A stretch of DNA of 64,000 bases, taken from assembly GCF_003122365.1 (NCBI RefSeq), contig NZ_CP029254.1:4675501-4739500 (forward strand), in the 5' to 3' direction. This document shows positions 25,196 to 34,037 of this stretch, piece after piece. The translations under genes were made by a program, and so were the position numbers. The notes under the pieces were generated by a model. The model was not told the DNA's origin. It saw nothing but the letters and a program-made list of their open reading frames with translations, and made no database searches. The first letter of the stretch is position 1. The number at the start of each line of letters is the position of its first letter. This DNA comes from Streptomyces spongiicola. GTDB lineage: Bacteria; Actinomycetota; Actinomycetes; Streptomycetales; Streptomycetaceae.

Positions 25196-28100
25196 CTAAC
25201 GCTCCTGCTGGTGAGTGGGGCCGACGTTGAAGCTGCCGGTGTTTCCGGAGCCGCCCGCCTGACGCCCCTGCTGGATGCCCCGGCGGAGATTGGTCAGCCG
25301 GCCCCGCACGTCGTCCGGCGCGCGGGACACCTGCGGACCGGCCTGGTGGGGCTGCTCCTGCGCGGTTCCCGGCACGAGGTTGGCGCGCGGGACCCGCCGG
25401 GGCAGACCCGAGGTGGTGACACCGCCGGCCGCGGGCTTGCGGACCCGCTCGGCCTGGCGCACCAGCTCGTCGTTGGGCGAGGTCCGCCACGAGGCGGCAC
25501 CCGCGTTGTGCTGGCCGTCCTGGCCCGGCCGGCCCTGGTCGGCCCCCGGGTGGCGGGACGGACCCGACGGGGCGGGGCGCCCGGCCGGCTGGGACTGCGG
25601 CGGCGCGGCCGGGGGCTGCCCGGCTCCGTTCGCCCCGCCGCCCTGGCTCTGGTGGAACCAGTTCGTCTCCAGTGTGTCGTACAGCGGAGTGCGGCCGTCG
25701 CCGGGGCCGGACGCCGGCGGCAGTGCCTCCGGCTGCGGCTGGGCGGGCAGGCTGCCCACGGCCGGACGCGGGGCGCCGAAGTCGGCACCGCCGCGGCGCG
25801 GACGCGGGGCTCCTGGCCGGCCGTCGCCCGCCGCGGGCGGACGCGGGGCGCTGAAGTCGGGACGCTCGAACTGCTCGGTGGCCGCCGGGTCCTGGGCCGG
25901 GGGCCGGCCCCCGTAGCCGTAGCCGTCGCCGCCGGGCGCGGCGAACCGGCCCGTGGACTCCGGGTCCTCGTGGCCCCGCGGCGCCTCCTGGGCGGAACGC
26001 GACTGCTCCCCGCCCCACTCGACGGGCTGCGGGCGCTGCTGCCGGCCGCCGCCGGGCAGTTCGGCGCGCGGCCCGCCGCCGGGCGCCGGGCGCCCGGAGT
26101 CACGGCCCGGCTCGCCCCGACCGCGGTCCTGCATTCCCGGTCCGGGTGTACGGCCGCGCCCGGGGTCCGCGCCGAACGGGGCGAACGTACCCGTGGAGGC
26201 GCCGCCCTGCCGGGAGAAGTCCTGCCGGGAGAAGTCCTGTCCGGGGAAGTCCTGTCCGGCGAAGTCCTGCCCGGGGAAGTCCTGCTGTGCGGGCCCCTGG
26301 GCCGGACCGCCCTGCTGCGGGCCGCCGTCGCGGCCGGGGAGCGCCGCACGGGGAGCCGACCCCGCGCCGACCTGCCCGCGCTCTCCGCCCGGGGCGGGGC
26401 GGCCGCCCGGACCGGCCTGGGGGCCGCTGCCGAGACCGGGGCGTCCACCGCCGGCGGGAGCCTGCGGAGCGCCGTTCTGGCCGCCCGCACCGGGCTTGCC
26501 CGGCGCCCGCTTGCCGCCGTGGGCGACGTCGACGGGGAGCATGACCAGCGCGGTGGTGCCACCGGAGTCGGAGGGGCGGAGCTGGATGCGGATGCCGTGC
26601 CGCAGGGACAGCCGGCCGACCACGAACAGACCCATGCGGCGGGACACCGAGACGTCCACGGTCGGCGGCGAGGCCAGCCGCTCGTTGATCGCGGCGAGGT
26701 CCTCGGGGGAGAGGCCGATACCGGTGTCGTGGATCTCGACGAGCACCCGGCCGTCGGGCAGCGCGTGGCCGGTCACGCGCACCTTGGTCTGCGGGGAGGA
26801 GAACGACGTCGCGTTCTCCAGCAGCTCGGCGAGGAGGTGCACGAGGTCGTTGACCACACGGCCCGCGACCTCCGTCGCCGGGACGGAGGCCAGCTCGATG
26901 CGCTCGTACTGCTCCACCTCGGAGGCGGCTGCCCGGAGCACGTCGACCAGGGGGACGGGCCTGGTCCAGCGGCGGCCCGGCTCCTCGCCCGCGAGGACGA
27001 GGAGGTTCTCGCCGTTGCGTCGCATACGGGTCGCCAGGTGGTCCAGCTTGAAGAGGGAGGAGAGCTGGTCCGGGTCGGCCTCGCGGGACTCCAGCTCGGA
27101 GATCAGCGACAGCTGACGCTGGATGAGACCCTGCGAACGGCGCGACAGGTTGGTGAACATCGCGTTGACGTTGCCTCGCAGGAGGGCCTGCTCGGCGGCG
27201 AGGCGGACCGCCTCGCGGTGCACGTCGTCGAAGGCCGCGGCCACCTGCCCGATCTCGTCCCGGGAGTGCACGCCCACGGACTCGACCGTGGTGTCCACGT
27301 CCTGCGGGTCGGTCTCGGAGAGCTGCCTGACCAGTTCGGGCAGGCGGTCCTGGGCGACCCTGGTGGCGGTGTCCTGCAGCCGGCGCAGCGAGCGGATCAT
27401 CGACCGGGCCACGACGAAGGCGCCGACCAGCGACACACCGAGCACCAGCAGGATGAGCGCACCGTTGATGATGGCGTCCTGCTGCGACTCCTGCTTGAGT
27501 TCGCGGGCCTTGCTCTCCATCTCACCGAGAAGCGTCTTCTCGATGGTGTTCATCGCGTCGATCTTGGTGTCGGCCTGGTCCGTCCAGTCCTTGTAGCCGC
27601 GGCGCTCGGCACCGGCCAGGCCGCTGGGGCGGCCGAGGACGCGGGTGGCGTACTCGTTCGCCTCCTCGATCTCGGAGTTGCCGTCCACCAGCGGGGCGGT
27701 CAGCTCCTCGGCGTTGCCGCCGAGAGAGGCGTAGGTGCGCTTGAACGAGGCGAGGGCCTGCTTCTCGTTCTCGGCGGCGTCGTCGCCCGTGAGGCGGTCG
27801 TTCTCGCTCATCTCGCCGGCGGACTTGGCGTTGGCCGGGAGCGCGGCCGCGATGATCGCGCGCTGGATGGACGCGTACTCCTTGGCGGCGGAGAAGGCCG
27901 CCAGGGCACGCGTGCGCTTGATCATCTCGGGGTTGTTGGTGGCCTGGGCCATGTCCTGGGACAGCGTGAGCAGCGACGTGATCAGCCGGTTGTACCGGTT
28001 GACCGTCTGGGTGGTCGAACCCTCGCCGTCGTAGGCGGTGCCCCGGATCTTGGCGATCGTCGTCACCTGCTGGGCGATCTGGCTGACGTTGGCGTGGATG

Positions 28101-28687
28101 CTCTCCAGCGCCTCGTCGCCCGAGGTGTCGCCGATGGAGACGGTCGCGGCGAGGAAGGCCTCCCTCCGGCGGTCCGTCTCCCGGCGGGGCTGGGCGACCT
28201 CGAAGGCGTCGGCGTTGCCGTTGTTCGCCAGCGGACCGGCCGCGTGGTCGCGCTCCTCCTGGAGGGCCTCGGCGAGGGCCGTGGCCTCCTTGGTCAGCTT
28301 GGTGAGCAGCTGCATGTGGTCCAGCTGCTCGATGTCGCTCATCGACTCGTTGATACGCAGGCCACCCAGGGTGGTCGCCGCGACGACGGGGAGCGCGAGC
28401 AGGGAGACCAGCCGGGTGCTGATGCGCCAGTTGCGCAGGGCGATACGGGAGCCCGTGTCGGAGGGGCTCTTGGCCTTGGGGCGGTCCGCCGGTTCCGCGG
28501 CGGCCGGGGCCGCGCCATGGCGCGCTCCGCGTTCACCGCCGTCGCCTGCCGGCCCCTGGTTCTGGGCGTGCTGGGGCGAGGGGCCGCGGTCGCCCGCGCC
28601 GCGCGGCTCCTTCTCAGCGGCAGCTTCCCCTTGGCCCTTGCGGGCCTGGGGACGCCCCATGCCATCCCTCTTGAAACGTCCCTGCAC
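25196..28687 (-). CDS. cvnA: CvnA, sensor-kinase-like membrane protein (conservon 2)
   Basis: 1163 aa. Two membrane segments (VSLLALPVVAATTLGGLRI near residue 95; INGALILLVLGVSLVGAFVV near 405) flank the sensor domain; HAMP-like part, then kinase-type ATPase with LLENATSFSSPQ and EIHDTGIGL. The long tail has repeats encoded by 15-mers (FPGQDFAGQDFPGQDFSRQD) and ends with the same conserved block as the other CvnA (GLPRRVPRANL, RGRLTNLRRGIQ). A start at Met10 (MGRPQARKGQGE) is possible. Sequence is clearly diverged from the conservon 1 CvnA. Confidence 0.9.
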   Translation of the reverse strand: MQGRFKRDGMGRPQARKGQGEAAAEKEPRGAGDRGPSPQHAQNQGPAGDGGERGARHGAAPAAAEPADRPKAKSPSDTGSRIALRNWRISTRLVSLLALPVVAATTLGGLRINESMSDIEQLDHMQLLTKLTKEATALAEALQEERDHAAGPLANNGNADAFEVAQPRRETDRRREAFLAATVSIGDTSGDEALESIHANVSQIAQQVTTIAKIRGTAYDGEGSTTQTVNRYNRLITSLLTLSQDMAQATNNPEMIKRTRALAAFSAAKEYASIQRAIIAAALPANAKSAGEMSENDRLTGDDAAENEKQALASFKRTYASLGGNAEELTAPLVDGNSEIEEANEYATRVLGRPSGLAGAERRGYKDWTDQADTKIDAMNTIEKTLLGEMESKARELKQESQQDAIINGALILLVLGVSLVGAFVVARSMIRSLRRLQDTATRVAQDRLPELVRQLSETDPQDVDTTVESVGVHSRDEIGQVAAAFDDVHREAVRLAAEQALLRGNVNAMFTNLSRRSQGLIQRQLSLISELESREADPDQLSSLFKLDHLATRMRRNGENLLVLAGEEPGRRWTRPVPLVDVLRAAASEVEQYERIELASVPATEVAGRVVNDLVHLLAELLENATSFSSPQTKVRVTGHALPDGRVLVEIHDTGIGLSPEDLAAINERLASPPTVDVSVSRRMGLFVVGRLSLRHGIRIQLRPSDSGGTTALVMLPVDVAHGGKRAPGKPGAGGQNGAPQAPAGGGRPGLGSGPQAGPGGRPAPGGERGQVGAGSAPRAALPGRDGGPQQGGPAQGPAQQDFPGQDFAGQDFPGQDFSRQDFSRQGGASTGTFAPFGADPGRGRTPGPGMQDRGRGEPGRDSGRPAPGGGPRAELPGGGRQQRPQPVEWGGEQSRSAQEAPRGHEDPESTGRFAAPGGDGYGYGGRPPAQDPAATEQFERPDFSAPRPPAAGDGRPGAPRPRRGGADFGAPRPAVGSLPAQPQPEALPPASGPGDGRTPLYDTLETNWFHQSQGGGANGAGQPPAAPPQSQPAGRPAPSGPSRHPGADQGRPGQDGQHNAGAASWRTSPNDELVRQAERVRKPAAGGVTTSGLPRRVPRANLVPGTAQEQPHQAGPQVSRAPDDVRGRLTNLRRGIQQGRQAGGSGNTGSFNVGPTHQQER
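26212..26286. repeat. 15-bp in-frame repeats in the cvnA tail
   Basis: Five near-identical 15-mers of the type GGGAAGTCCTGTCCG on the + strand encode (F-P/A/S-G/R-Q-D)n in the disordered tail of CvnA of conservon 2. Confidence 0.8.
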
Positions 28688-29221
28688 TAGCGTCGCAACC
28701 TCTGGACCAGGCGTCCCCCGCGGTACGGAAGGACGGTGTCGGCGTCATAGGGGCGGTGGAGGCGCCCCCAGGTGGTCGTGGACCGGCGCTTCCCCCCTTC
28801 TCCGCCGCCACTCGGCGCTGCGTTGCGCCCCCTGCGCGCCGGTCGTAACCCGCGGCGGTGCGTGGAATTCCAGCACAGTGCCGGATCTCCAACAAGGGCC
28901 GTGTACCGGCCTGTGACCTGAGTGACGGGGTGTGAGGGGAACGTCACAAGGTGTAGAAACGGATCGCGGAGGAATCGGGCGTTTATTGACGAGTCACTTA
29001 CGGGCGGGGGGTGTCCCAGTCGCGATGATCGGGAGCGGAATGGCGTGTTCAGGTCCGCGATGTCCGTTTCCGAGCGAGCGTTCGGTTGCCTGGAATGACG
29101 GAATTGCGCTCGACTGCGTGAGCAAACTCACACGTAGATCGTTGGCTCTTCCGTGCTTTCGCAGGGAAATCGCTGCTTAGCCTGACGCTTTACAAGCACC
29201 GGTACACCGACTAGGCGAGCG
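28688..29221. other. Divergent intergenic region between conservon 2 and a small peptide gene
   Basis: 534 bp with no convincing gene. Contains GTGACCTGAGTGAC (about 28912-28925), TTGACGAGTCACTTACG (about 28985-29001) and the inverted repeat GTGAG-CAAA-CTCAC (29118-29131). These resemble binding sites of developmental regulators with TGAC/GTCAC half-sites (BldD-like), an untested idea. Likely holds promoters for cvnA (minus) and the small gene (plus). Confidence 0.4.
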
Positions 29222-29398
29222 ATGAAGACGACGACGATGTTCCGCAACATAGCCAACCCCCGCCGCACGACCCTGGCGCACCTCGACGACGCCGGCGAGT
29301 TGCAGCCGGAGGCACGGCCGGAAGCGTCCGCCGCCCTCCCCGCCCAGACGGCCAACCCCCGCCGCACGACCATCGTGGACGCCCCCGCGGCGTTCTGA
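29222..29398 (+). CDS. 58-aa peptide with an internal ANPRRTT repeat, unknown
   Basis: ATG-started ORF, too short for routine calling. Residues 11-17 and again 46-52 read ANPRRTT, encoded by an exact 21-bp DNA repeat; the first is followed by LAHL, the second by IVDAPAAF at the C-terminus. The 28 residues between are acidic and alanine-rich. No signal peptide or cysteine. Weak ribosome binding site (GGCGAGCG). I do not recognise it. Context: between conservon 2 (divergent) and the FAH-family gene. Confidence 0.55.
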   Translation: MKTTTMFRNIANPRRTTLAHLDDAGELQPEARPEASAALPAQTANPRRTTIVDAPAAF

Positions 29399-29479
29399 CC
29401 CGGCGGGACGGCCCTCTCCCGCGCGTTAGCCTGGAGCGTCAGACTCCGGCCAGCGGATACAGAGGGGCGCGAGGCACCC

Positions 29480-30274
29480 GTGCGGATCGCCAGATTCTCC
29501 ATCGACGGCAATGTCGCCTTCGGCGCGGTCGAGGGCGAGGGGACCGGCGATCCGGCCGGCCTCGTCCTGGACGTCATCAAGGGCGTCCCCTACGGCGACT
29601 TCGAGCTCTCGGGCACGAAGATCCCGGTGAGCGGGGTCAGGCTGCTGCCGCCCGTCCTGCCGAACAAGGTGGTGGCCATCGGCCGCAACTACGCGGAGCA
29701 CGCCGCGGAGCTGGGCAACGAGGTCCCCGAGGCGCCGGTCGCCTTCCTCAAGCCCACCACCTCGGTGATCGGCACCGGTGACGCGATCGAGTACCCGTCC
29801 TTCTCCGAAGAGGTGCACCACGAGGCCGAACTCGCCGTCGTGATCGGCCGGATGTGCCGCGACGTCCCGCGCGACCGGGTCAAGGACGTCATCCTCGGCT
29901 ACACCTGCGCCAACGACGTCACCGCCCGCGACGCCCAGCGGCGCGAGAAGCAGTGGGCCCGGGCCAAGGGCTTCGACACGTCCTGCCCGCTCGGCCCCTG
30001 GGTGGAGACCGGCATCGACCCGGCCCGCGCCGGCGACCTCACCATCCAGTGCACGGTCAACGGCGAGCAGCGCCAGCTGGGCCGCACCAGCGACATGATC
30101 CGCTCCGTCGAGGACCTGGTCGTCCACATCACCGAGGCCATGACGCTGCTGCCCGGAGACGTCATCCTCACCGGCACACCCGCCGGGGTCGGCCCCCTCA
30201 ACGTCGGCGACGAGGTCGCCGTCACCATCGAAGGCATCGGCACTCTCACCAACAAGGTGATCAAGCGTGGCTAA
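29480..30274 (+). CDS. Fumarylacetoacetate hydrolase family protein
   Basis: 264 aa, Mg-dependent FAH superfamily enzyme. Core motifs: VVAIGRNYAEHAAELG, EVHHEAELAVVIGR (metal ligands Glu-x-Glu), ANDVTARDAQRREKQWARAK, and LTGTPAGVGPLNVGDEV near the end. Such proteins are acylpyruvases, oxaloacetate decarboxylases or 2-hydroxyhepta-2,4-diene-1,7-dioate isomerases; acylpyruvase/oxaloacetate decarboxylase is most likely for this length. GTG start. Its stop lies 5 bases inside gltX, so the two are coupled. Confidence 0.85.
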   Translation: MRIARFSIDGNVAFGAVEGEGTGDPAGLVLDVIKGVPYGDFELSGTKIPVSGVRLLPPVLPNKVVAIGRNYAEHAAELGNEVPEAPVAFLKPTTSVIGTGDAIEYPSFSEEVHHEAELAVVIGRMCRDVPRDRVKDVILGYTCANDVTARDAQRREKQWARAKGFDTSCPLGPWVETGIDPARAGDLTIQCTVNGEQRQLGRTSDMIRSVEDLVVHITEAMTLLPGDVILTGTPAGVGPLNVGDEVAVTIEGIGTLTNKVIKRG

Positions 30275-31781
30275 CGGACCCTCCCCCCTGCTCTCGGCTC
30301 CGCTCGGGCAGGGGGTACCCCCCCGCGTACGTTTCTGTCCCTCGCCGACCGGCAACCCCCATGTGGGTCTGGTCCGCACCGCCCTGTTCAACTGGGCCTT
30401 CGCCCGGCACAACAAGGGCACCATGGTCTTCCGCATCGAGGACACGGACGCGGCGCGCGACTCCGAGGAGTCGTACGACCAGCTCCTGGACTCGCTGCGC
30501 TGGCTGGGGCTCGACTGGGACGAGGGGCCCGAGGTCGGCGGGCCGCACGAGCCGTACCGCCAGTCGCGGCGCATGGACCTCTACCGGGACGTCGCCGGGA
30601 AGCTGCTGGCCGGCGGGTACGCCTACCGCTGCTACTGCACGGTCACCGAGCTCGACGAGCGCCGGGAGGCCGCCCGCGCCGCCGGCCGGCCCTCCGGCTA
30701 CGACGGCCACTGCCGCGACCTGCCCGACGACCGGAAGGCCGCCTACGAGCGGGAGGGCCGCGAGCCGATCATCCGGTTCCGGATGCCCGACGAGCCGATC
30801 ACCTTCACCGACCTGGTCCGCGGCGAACTCACCTTCACCCCGGACAACGTGCCGGACTACGGCATCGTCCGGGCCAACGGCGCGCCCCTCTACACCCTGG
30901 TCAACCCGGTCGACGACGCGCTGATGGACATCACCCACGTGCTGCGCGGCGAGGACCTGCTCTCCTCCACCCCCCGCCAGATCGCGCTCTACGGGGCGCT
31001 GATCGAACTCGGCGTCGCCCACCGGATCCCCGCCTTCGGGCATCTGCCGTACGTCATGGGAGAGGGCAACAAGAAGCTCTCCAAGCGCGACCCGCAGTCG
31101 TCCCTCAACCTCTACCGGGAGCGCGGCTTCCTGCCGGAGGGCCTGCTCAACTACCTCTCCCTGCTCGGCTGGTCCTTCTCCGCGGACCAGGACGTCTTCT
31201 CCGTCGCCGAGATGGTCGGAAGGTTCGACATCGCGGACGTCAACGCCAACCCGGCCCGCTTCGACCTCAGGAAGGCCGAGGCGATCAACGCCGACCACAT
31301 CCGCCGGCTGGACGTGAAGGCCTTCGCCGAGGCCTGCGAGCCGTGGCTGCGGGCCCCGCACGCGAACTGGGAGCCCGAGGACTTCGACCGGTCCGCGTGG
31401 GAGGCCGTCGCCCCGTACGCCCAGACCCGGCTGACGGTCCTCTCCGACATCACCGCCAACGTCGACTTCCTCTTCCGCAGGGAGCCGGTCGAGGACGGGG
31501 CGTCCTGGCAGAAGGCCATGAAGGAGGGCTCCGGCGCCCTGCTGCGTACGGCCCGCGAGAAGCTCGCGGCCGCCGACTGGGCCCACCCGGAGGCGCTGAA
31601 GGAGGCGGTCCTGGCCGCGGGCGAGGAGCACGGCCTCAAGCTCGGCAAGGCGCAGGCCCCCGTACGCGTCGCGGTCACCGGCCGCACGGTGGGCCTGCCG
31701 CTCTTCGAGTCGTTGCAGATCCTGGGCCGCGGGAAGTCGCTGGCGCGCATCGACGCGGCGCTGGAGAAGCTCGGGGCGTAG
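30267..31781 (+). CDS. gltX: Glutamyl-tRNA synthetase
   Basis: Class Ic synthetase, 504 aa. HIGH-type motif FCPSPTGNPHVGL (residues 23-35) and KMSKS-type KKLSKRD are present. Actinobacteria lack GlnRS, so this enzyme should charge both tRNA-Glu and tRNA-Gln, the latter then amidated by GatCAB; both tRNAs are encoded 0.9 kb downstream. The N-terminus carries an extra stretch (PSPLLSAPLGQGVPP) before the usual VRFCPSPTG, encoded by DNA with a GGGGGTACCCCC palindrome. GTG start overlaps the preceding gene. Confidence 0.95.
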   Translation: MANGPSPLLSAPLGQGVPPRVRFCPSPTGNPHVGLVRTALFNWAFARHNKGTMVFRIEDTDAARDSEESYDQLLDSLRWLGLDWDEGPEVGGPHEPYRQSRRMDLYRDVAGKLLAGGYAYRCYCTVTELDERREAARAAGRPSGYDGHCRDLPDDRKAAYEREGREPIIRFRMPDEPITFTDLVRGELTFTPDNVPDYGIVRANGAPLYTLVNPVDDALMDITHVLRGEDLLSSTPRQIALYGALIELGVAHRIPAFGHLPYVMGEGNKKLSKRDPQSSLNLYRERGFLPEGLLNYLSLLGWSFSADQDVFSVAEMVGRFDIADVNANPARFDLRKAEAINADHIRRLDVKAFAEACEPWLRAPHANWEPEDFDRSAWEAVAPYAQTRLTVLSDITANVDFLFRREPVEDGASWQKAMKEGSGALLRTAREKLAAADWAHPEALKEAVLAAGEEHGLKLGKAQAPVRVAVTGRTVGLPLFESLQILGRGKSLARIDAALEKLGA

Positions 31782-31889
31782 CCCCTCGCCGTGCGTACCC
31801 GGGGCGGCGGCCGCGTGCCGCCGCCCTCCGGGCCGCCCGCCGCGTCCTTTCCCGGCCGGGCGGCCGCCCCTTCGGCGTAGCCTCGGACC

Positions 31890-32612
31890 ATGCCGATCCG
31901 AGCCGTCCTGTGGGACATCGACGACACGATCTTCGACTACGCCGGAGCCGACCGCGCGGGCATGGGGCGGCACCTCCGGGCCGAGGGCCTGGCCGAGGCC
32001 TACGCGTCCGTCGACCGGGCCCTGGCCCGCTGGAAGGAACTCACGCTGATCCACTGGCGGCGCTTCGAGGCCGGGGGAGTGGACTTCGAGGCCCAGCGGC
32101 GCGACCGGGTCAGGGACTTCCTCGGTCAGCCGGCCATGAGCGACGCCCTGGCGGAGGAGTGGTTCGCCCGCTACGTCGCCCACTACGAGGCCGCATGGCG
32201 GCTGTTCCCCGACGCCGTGCCCGCGCTGGACCGGCTGGCGAACGGCTTCCGGCACGCCGTGCTGTCGAACTCCTCCCTCCGCAACCAGCACCGCAAGCTG
32301 ACGGTGCTGGGCGTCCGCGACCGCTTCGAGGCGGTCGTCTGCGCCGCGGAGCTGGGCGTCGCCAAGCCCCGGGCCGCCGCCTTCCACGCCGCGTGCGACG
32401 CGCTCGGGCTGCCCCCGGGGCAGGTGGCGCACGTCGGCGACCACCCGGACATCGACGCCCGGGGAGCCGTCGCCGCCGGGCTCGCCGGCATCTGGCTGGA
32501 CCGCGTCGGGGCGGGCGGCCGGCCGGAGCTGACCAGGATCACCGGTCTCAGCGAGCTGCCCGCCCTGTTGCGGGGCGATACCCGTTTTGGAGCGCCGTCC
32601 TCCTTCGGGTAA
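31890..32612 (+). CDS. HAD-superfamily hydrolase
   Basis: 240 aa. Motif I WDIDDTIFDYAG (nucleophile and acid Asp near residues 9-11; Gly-less DxDDT form), motif II VLSNSS, motif III Lys in GVAKPRAAAF, motif IV HVGDHPDIDARGA. Subfamily IA with a helical cap, so a small-molecule phosphatase is likely; substrate unknown. Its stop codon forms part of the -10 of the tRNA promoter. Confidence 0.88.
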   Translation: MPIRAVLWDIDDTIFDYAGADRAGMGRHLRAEGLAEAYASVDRALARWKELTLIHWRRFEAGGVDFEAQRRDRVRDFLGQPAMSDALAEEWFARYVAHYEAAWRLFPDAVPALDRLANGFRHAVLSNSSLRNQHRKLTVLGVRDRFEAVVCAAELGVAKPRAAAFHAACDALGLPPGQVAHVGDHPDIDARGAVAAGLAGIWLDRVGAGGRPELTRITGLSELPALLRGDTRFGAPSSFG

Positions 32613-32615
32613 TGT
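32587..32615 (+). promoter_or_regulatory. Promoter of the tRNA cluster
   Basis: TTGGAG (32587-32592), 17 bp, TAATGT (32610-32615): a good vegetative promoter about 90 bp before the first tRNA; the -10 uses the TAA stop of the HAD gene. Confidence 0.65.
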
Positions 32616-32703
32616 TCTTCCTGCGCCGAGGGAAGCGGGCCGAAAGGCCGAAACCGGAAGCGCACAACCTGAACGAAACCCCCGCAGGGGGGTTGAGTTT
32701 TGG

Positions 32704-32775
32704 TGGCCTATGGTGTAATTGGCAGCACGACTGATTCTGGTTCAGTTAGTCTTGGTTCGAGTCCAGGTAGGCCAG
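32704..32775 (+). tRNA. tRNA-Gln (CTG)
   Basis: 72-nt cloverleaf: acceptor TGGCCTA/TAGGCCA, anticodon stem ACTGA/TCAGT with loop TTCTGGT (anticodon CTG), T-arm GGTTCGAGTCC. Identical to the copy at 33051. Confidence 0.97.
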
Positions 32776-32796
32776 CTCGCAGAGCTCATCTGCAAA

Positions 32797-32869
32797 GCCC
32801 CCGTTGTGTAGCGGCCTAGCACGCCGCCCTCTCAAGGCGGTAGCGCCGGTTCGAATCCGGTCGGGGGTA
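32797..32869 (+). tRNA. tRNA-Glu (CTC)
   Basis: 73-nt cloverleaf: acceptor GCCCCCG/CGGGGGT, anticodon stem CCGCC/GGCGG with loop CTCTCAA (anticodon CTC), T-arm GGTTCGAATCC. First of three identical copies. Confidence 0.97.
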
Positions 32870-32956
32870 CAGATCCTTCCCGTGTGATCACCGGGTCGCT
32901 CCCGGTGGTCCCGCAGTGAAAAAACATCCGGTTCCAGCCGGGTGGGGATCGTCCAG

Positions 32957-33029
32957 GCCCCCGTTGTGTAGCGGCCTAGCACGCCGCCCTCTCAAGGCGG
33001 TAGCGCCGGTTCGAATCCGGTCGGGGGTA
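32957..33029 (+). tRNA. tRNA-Glu (CTC)
   Basis: Identical in sequence to the tRNA-Glu at 32797; separated from it by 87 bp that contain a possible processing hairpin (CACCGGGTCGCTCCCGGTG). Confidence 0.97.
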
Positions 33030-33050
33030 CCAACTGGTCTAAACCACCAG

Positions 33051-33122
33051 TGGCCTATGGTGTAATTGGCAGCACGACTGATTCTGGTTCAGTTAGTCTT
33101 GGTTCGAGTCCAGGTAGGCCAG
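33051..33122 (+). tRNA. tRNA-Gln (CTG)
   Basis: Second copy, identical to 32704-32775, anticodon CTG. Confidence 0.97.
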
Positions 33123-33151
33123 CTGATCCGCCTTCGACGGATCAAGATCTT

Positions 33152-33224
33152 GCCCCCGTTGTGTAGCGGCCTAGCACGCCGCCCTCTCAAGGCGGTAGCG
33201 CCGGTTCGAATCCGGTCGGGGGTA
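33152..33224 (+). tRNA. tRNA-Glu (CTC)
   Basis: Third identical copy, anticodon CTC, last tRNA of the Gln-Glu-Glu-Gln-Glu cluster. Confidence 0.97.
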
Positions 33225-33230
33225 CACCGA

Positions 33231-33262
33231 GGAGAGGTCCTCCCGTCCGGGAGGGCCTCTCC
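33231..33262 (+). terminator. Terminator of the tRNA cluster
   Basis: 14-bp stem GGAGAGGTCCTCCC / GGGAGGGCCTCTCC (one T-G pair), loop GTCC, followed by GTCTTTCC, seven bases after the last tRNA. Confidence 0.9.
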
Positions 33263-33369
33263 GTCTTTCCCGCTGTTTTCCCGCTCGGCCGTTCCCTGCT
33301 GTTTCCTGCTGTTTCCTGCCGTTCGTCCCTTCCTGTTCCTGCCTTCCTGCTCGGCGGGTCCCCTCCCGG

Positions 33370-34008
33370 TCAGCCGAAGCGCCGGTTCGACTCCTCGGCC
33401 TGGGCCAGCCTGCGCAGTCCGAGCAGCACCGGCTCGTAGAGCACGGTCAGTGCCACCGCCGCCTCCACCTGTTCCTCCCCGGGCTCGTACCGCTCCACCA
33501 AGTCCAGGTCCGTGACGGCCAGTTCGGCCGCGCTCCGGCCGTACGGCAGCAGCTGGCCGACATCGCAGGGATATCCGAGGCGCACCATCGTGGCGATCCC
33601 GGAGACCACCATCCGGTAGGCGGGTGACTGCGCGCCCGCCTCCCGGCCGAACGTCCAGCCCAGCTGGTCCAGCAGGGCGTCCACCGCGCGGCGTGCCTCG
33701 TCGGCGGCCGGGTCGTCCTCGCCCTGCTCCGGGTCGTCCGGGATGGCCCAGACGGCCGCGCCGAGCCGCCTGTGGGGGTCGAGGCCGTCGTCGGCGACTG
33801 CCGCGAGCACCTCGCGCGCCGTCGCCACCGGCATCCGGCCGACCTGGATCAGCGCGCGGACCAGGCGGAGCCGGCGCAGATGCCCCTCGTCGTACTCGGA
33901 CTGCCTGGCGCTGACCCGCCGGCCGGGCGGCAGCAGCCGCTCACGCAGGTAGTACTTGATCGTCGGTATCGGCACCCCGCTGCGTTCGCTGAGCTCCGCG
34001 AGCCTCAT
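33370..34008 (-). CDS. MerR-family transcriptional regulator
   Basis: 212 aa. N-terminal MerR domain: MRLAELSERSGVPIPTIKYY (helix-turn-helix), then YLRERLLPPGRRVSARQSEY wing. The C-terminal ~130 residues form an effector domain without the metal-binding cysteines of metal sensors, so an organic ligand or redox cue is likelier. Start chosen at MRLAEL with AAGAAGGGG upstream; the longer frame is not conserved. Divergent from the DUF4188 gene with a palindromic CTATCC operator between them. Confidence 0.88.
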   Translation of the reverse strand: MRLAELSERSGVPIPTIKYYLRERLLPPGRRVSARQSEYDEGHLRRLRLVRALIQVGRMPVATAREVLAAVADDGLDPHRRLGAAVWAIPDDPEQGEDDPAADEARRAVDALLDQLGWTFGREAGAQSPAYRMVVSGIATMVRLGYPCDVGQLLPYGRSAAELAVTDLDLVERYEPGEEQVEAAVALTVLYEPVLLGLRRLAQAEESNRRFG

Positions 34009-34037
34009 GCACTTGCGCCCCTTCTTGGAGAGTGTCA

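Noticed and set aside
24222..26018. 598-aa form of the conservon 2 CvnC
   Set aside because: The extension lies across cvnB and cvnA in the wrong frame; the ATG at 24629 has an ideal GGAGGA site and matches DUF742 length.
25115..28690. 1191-aa open frame on the + strand opposite the second cvnA
   Set aside because: Same reason: shadow of a long GC-rich coding region, no motif.
30261..32444. 727-aa minus-strand open frame opposite gltX and the HAD gene
   Set aside because: Antisense shadow with no domain pattern.
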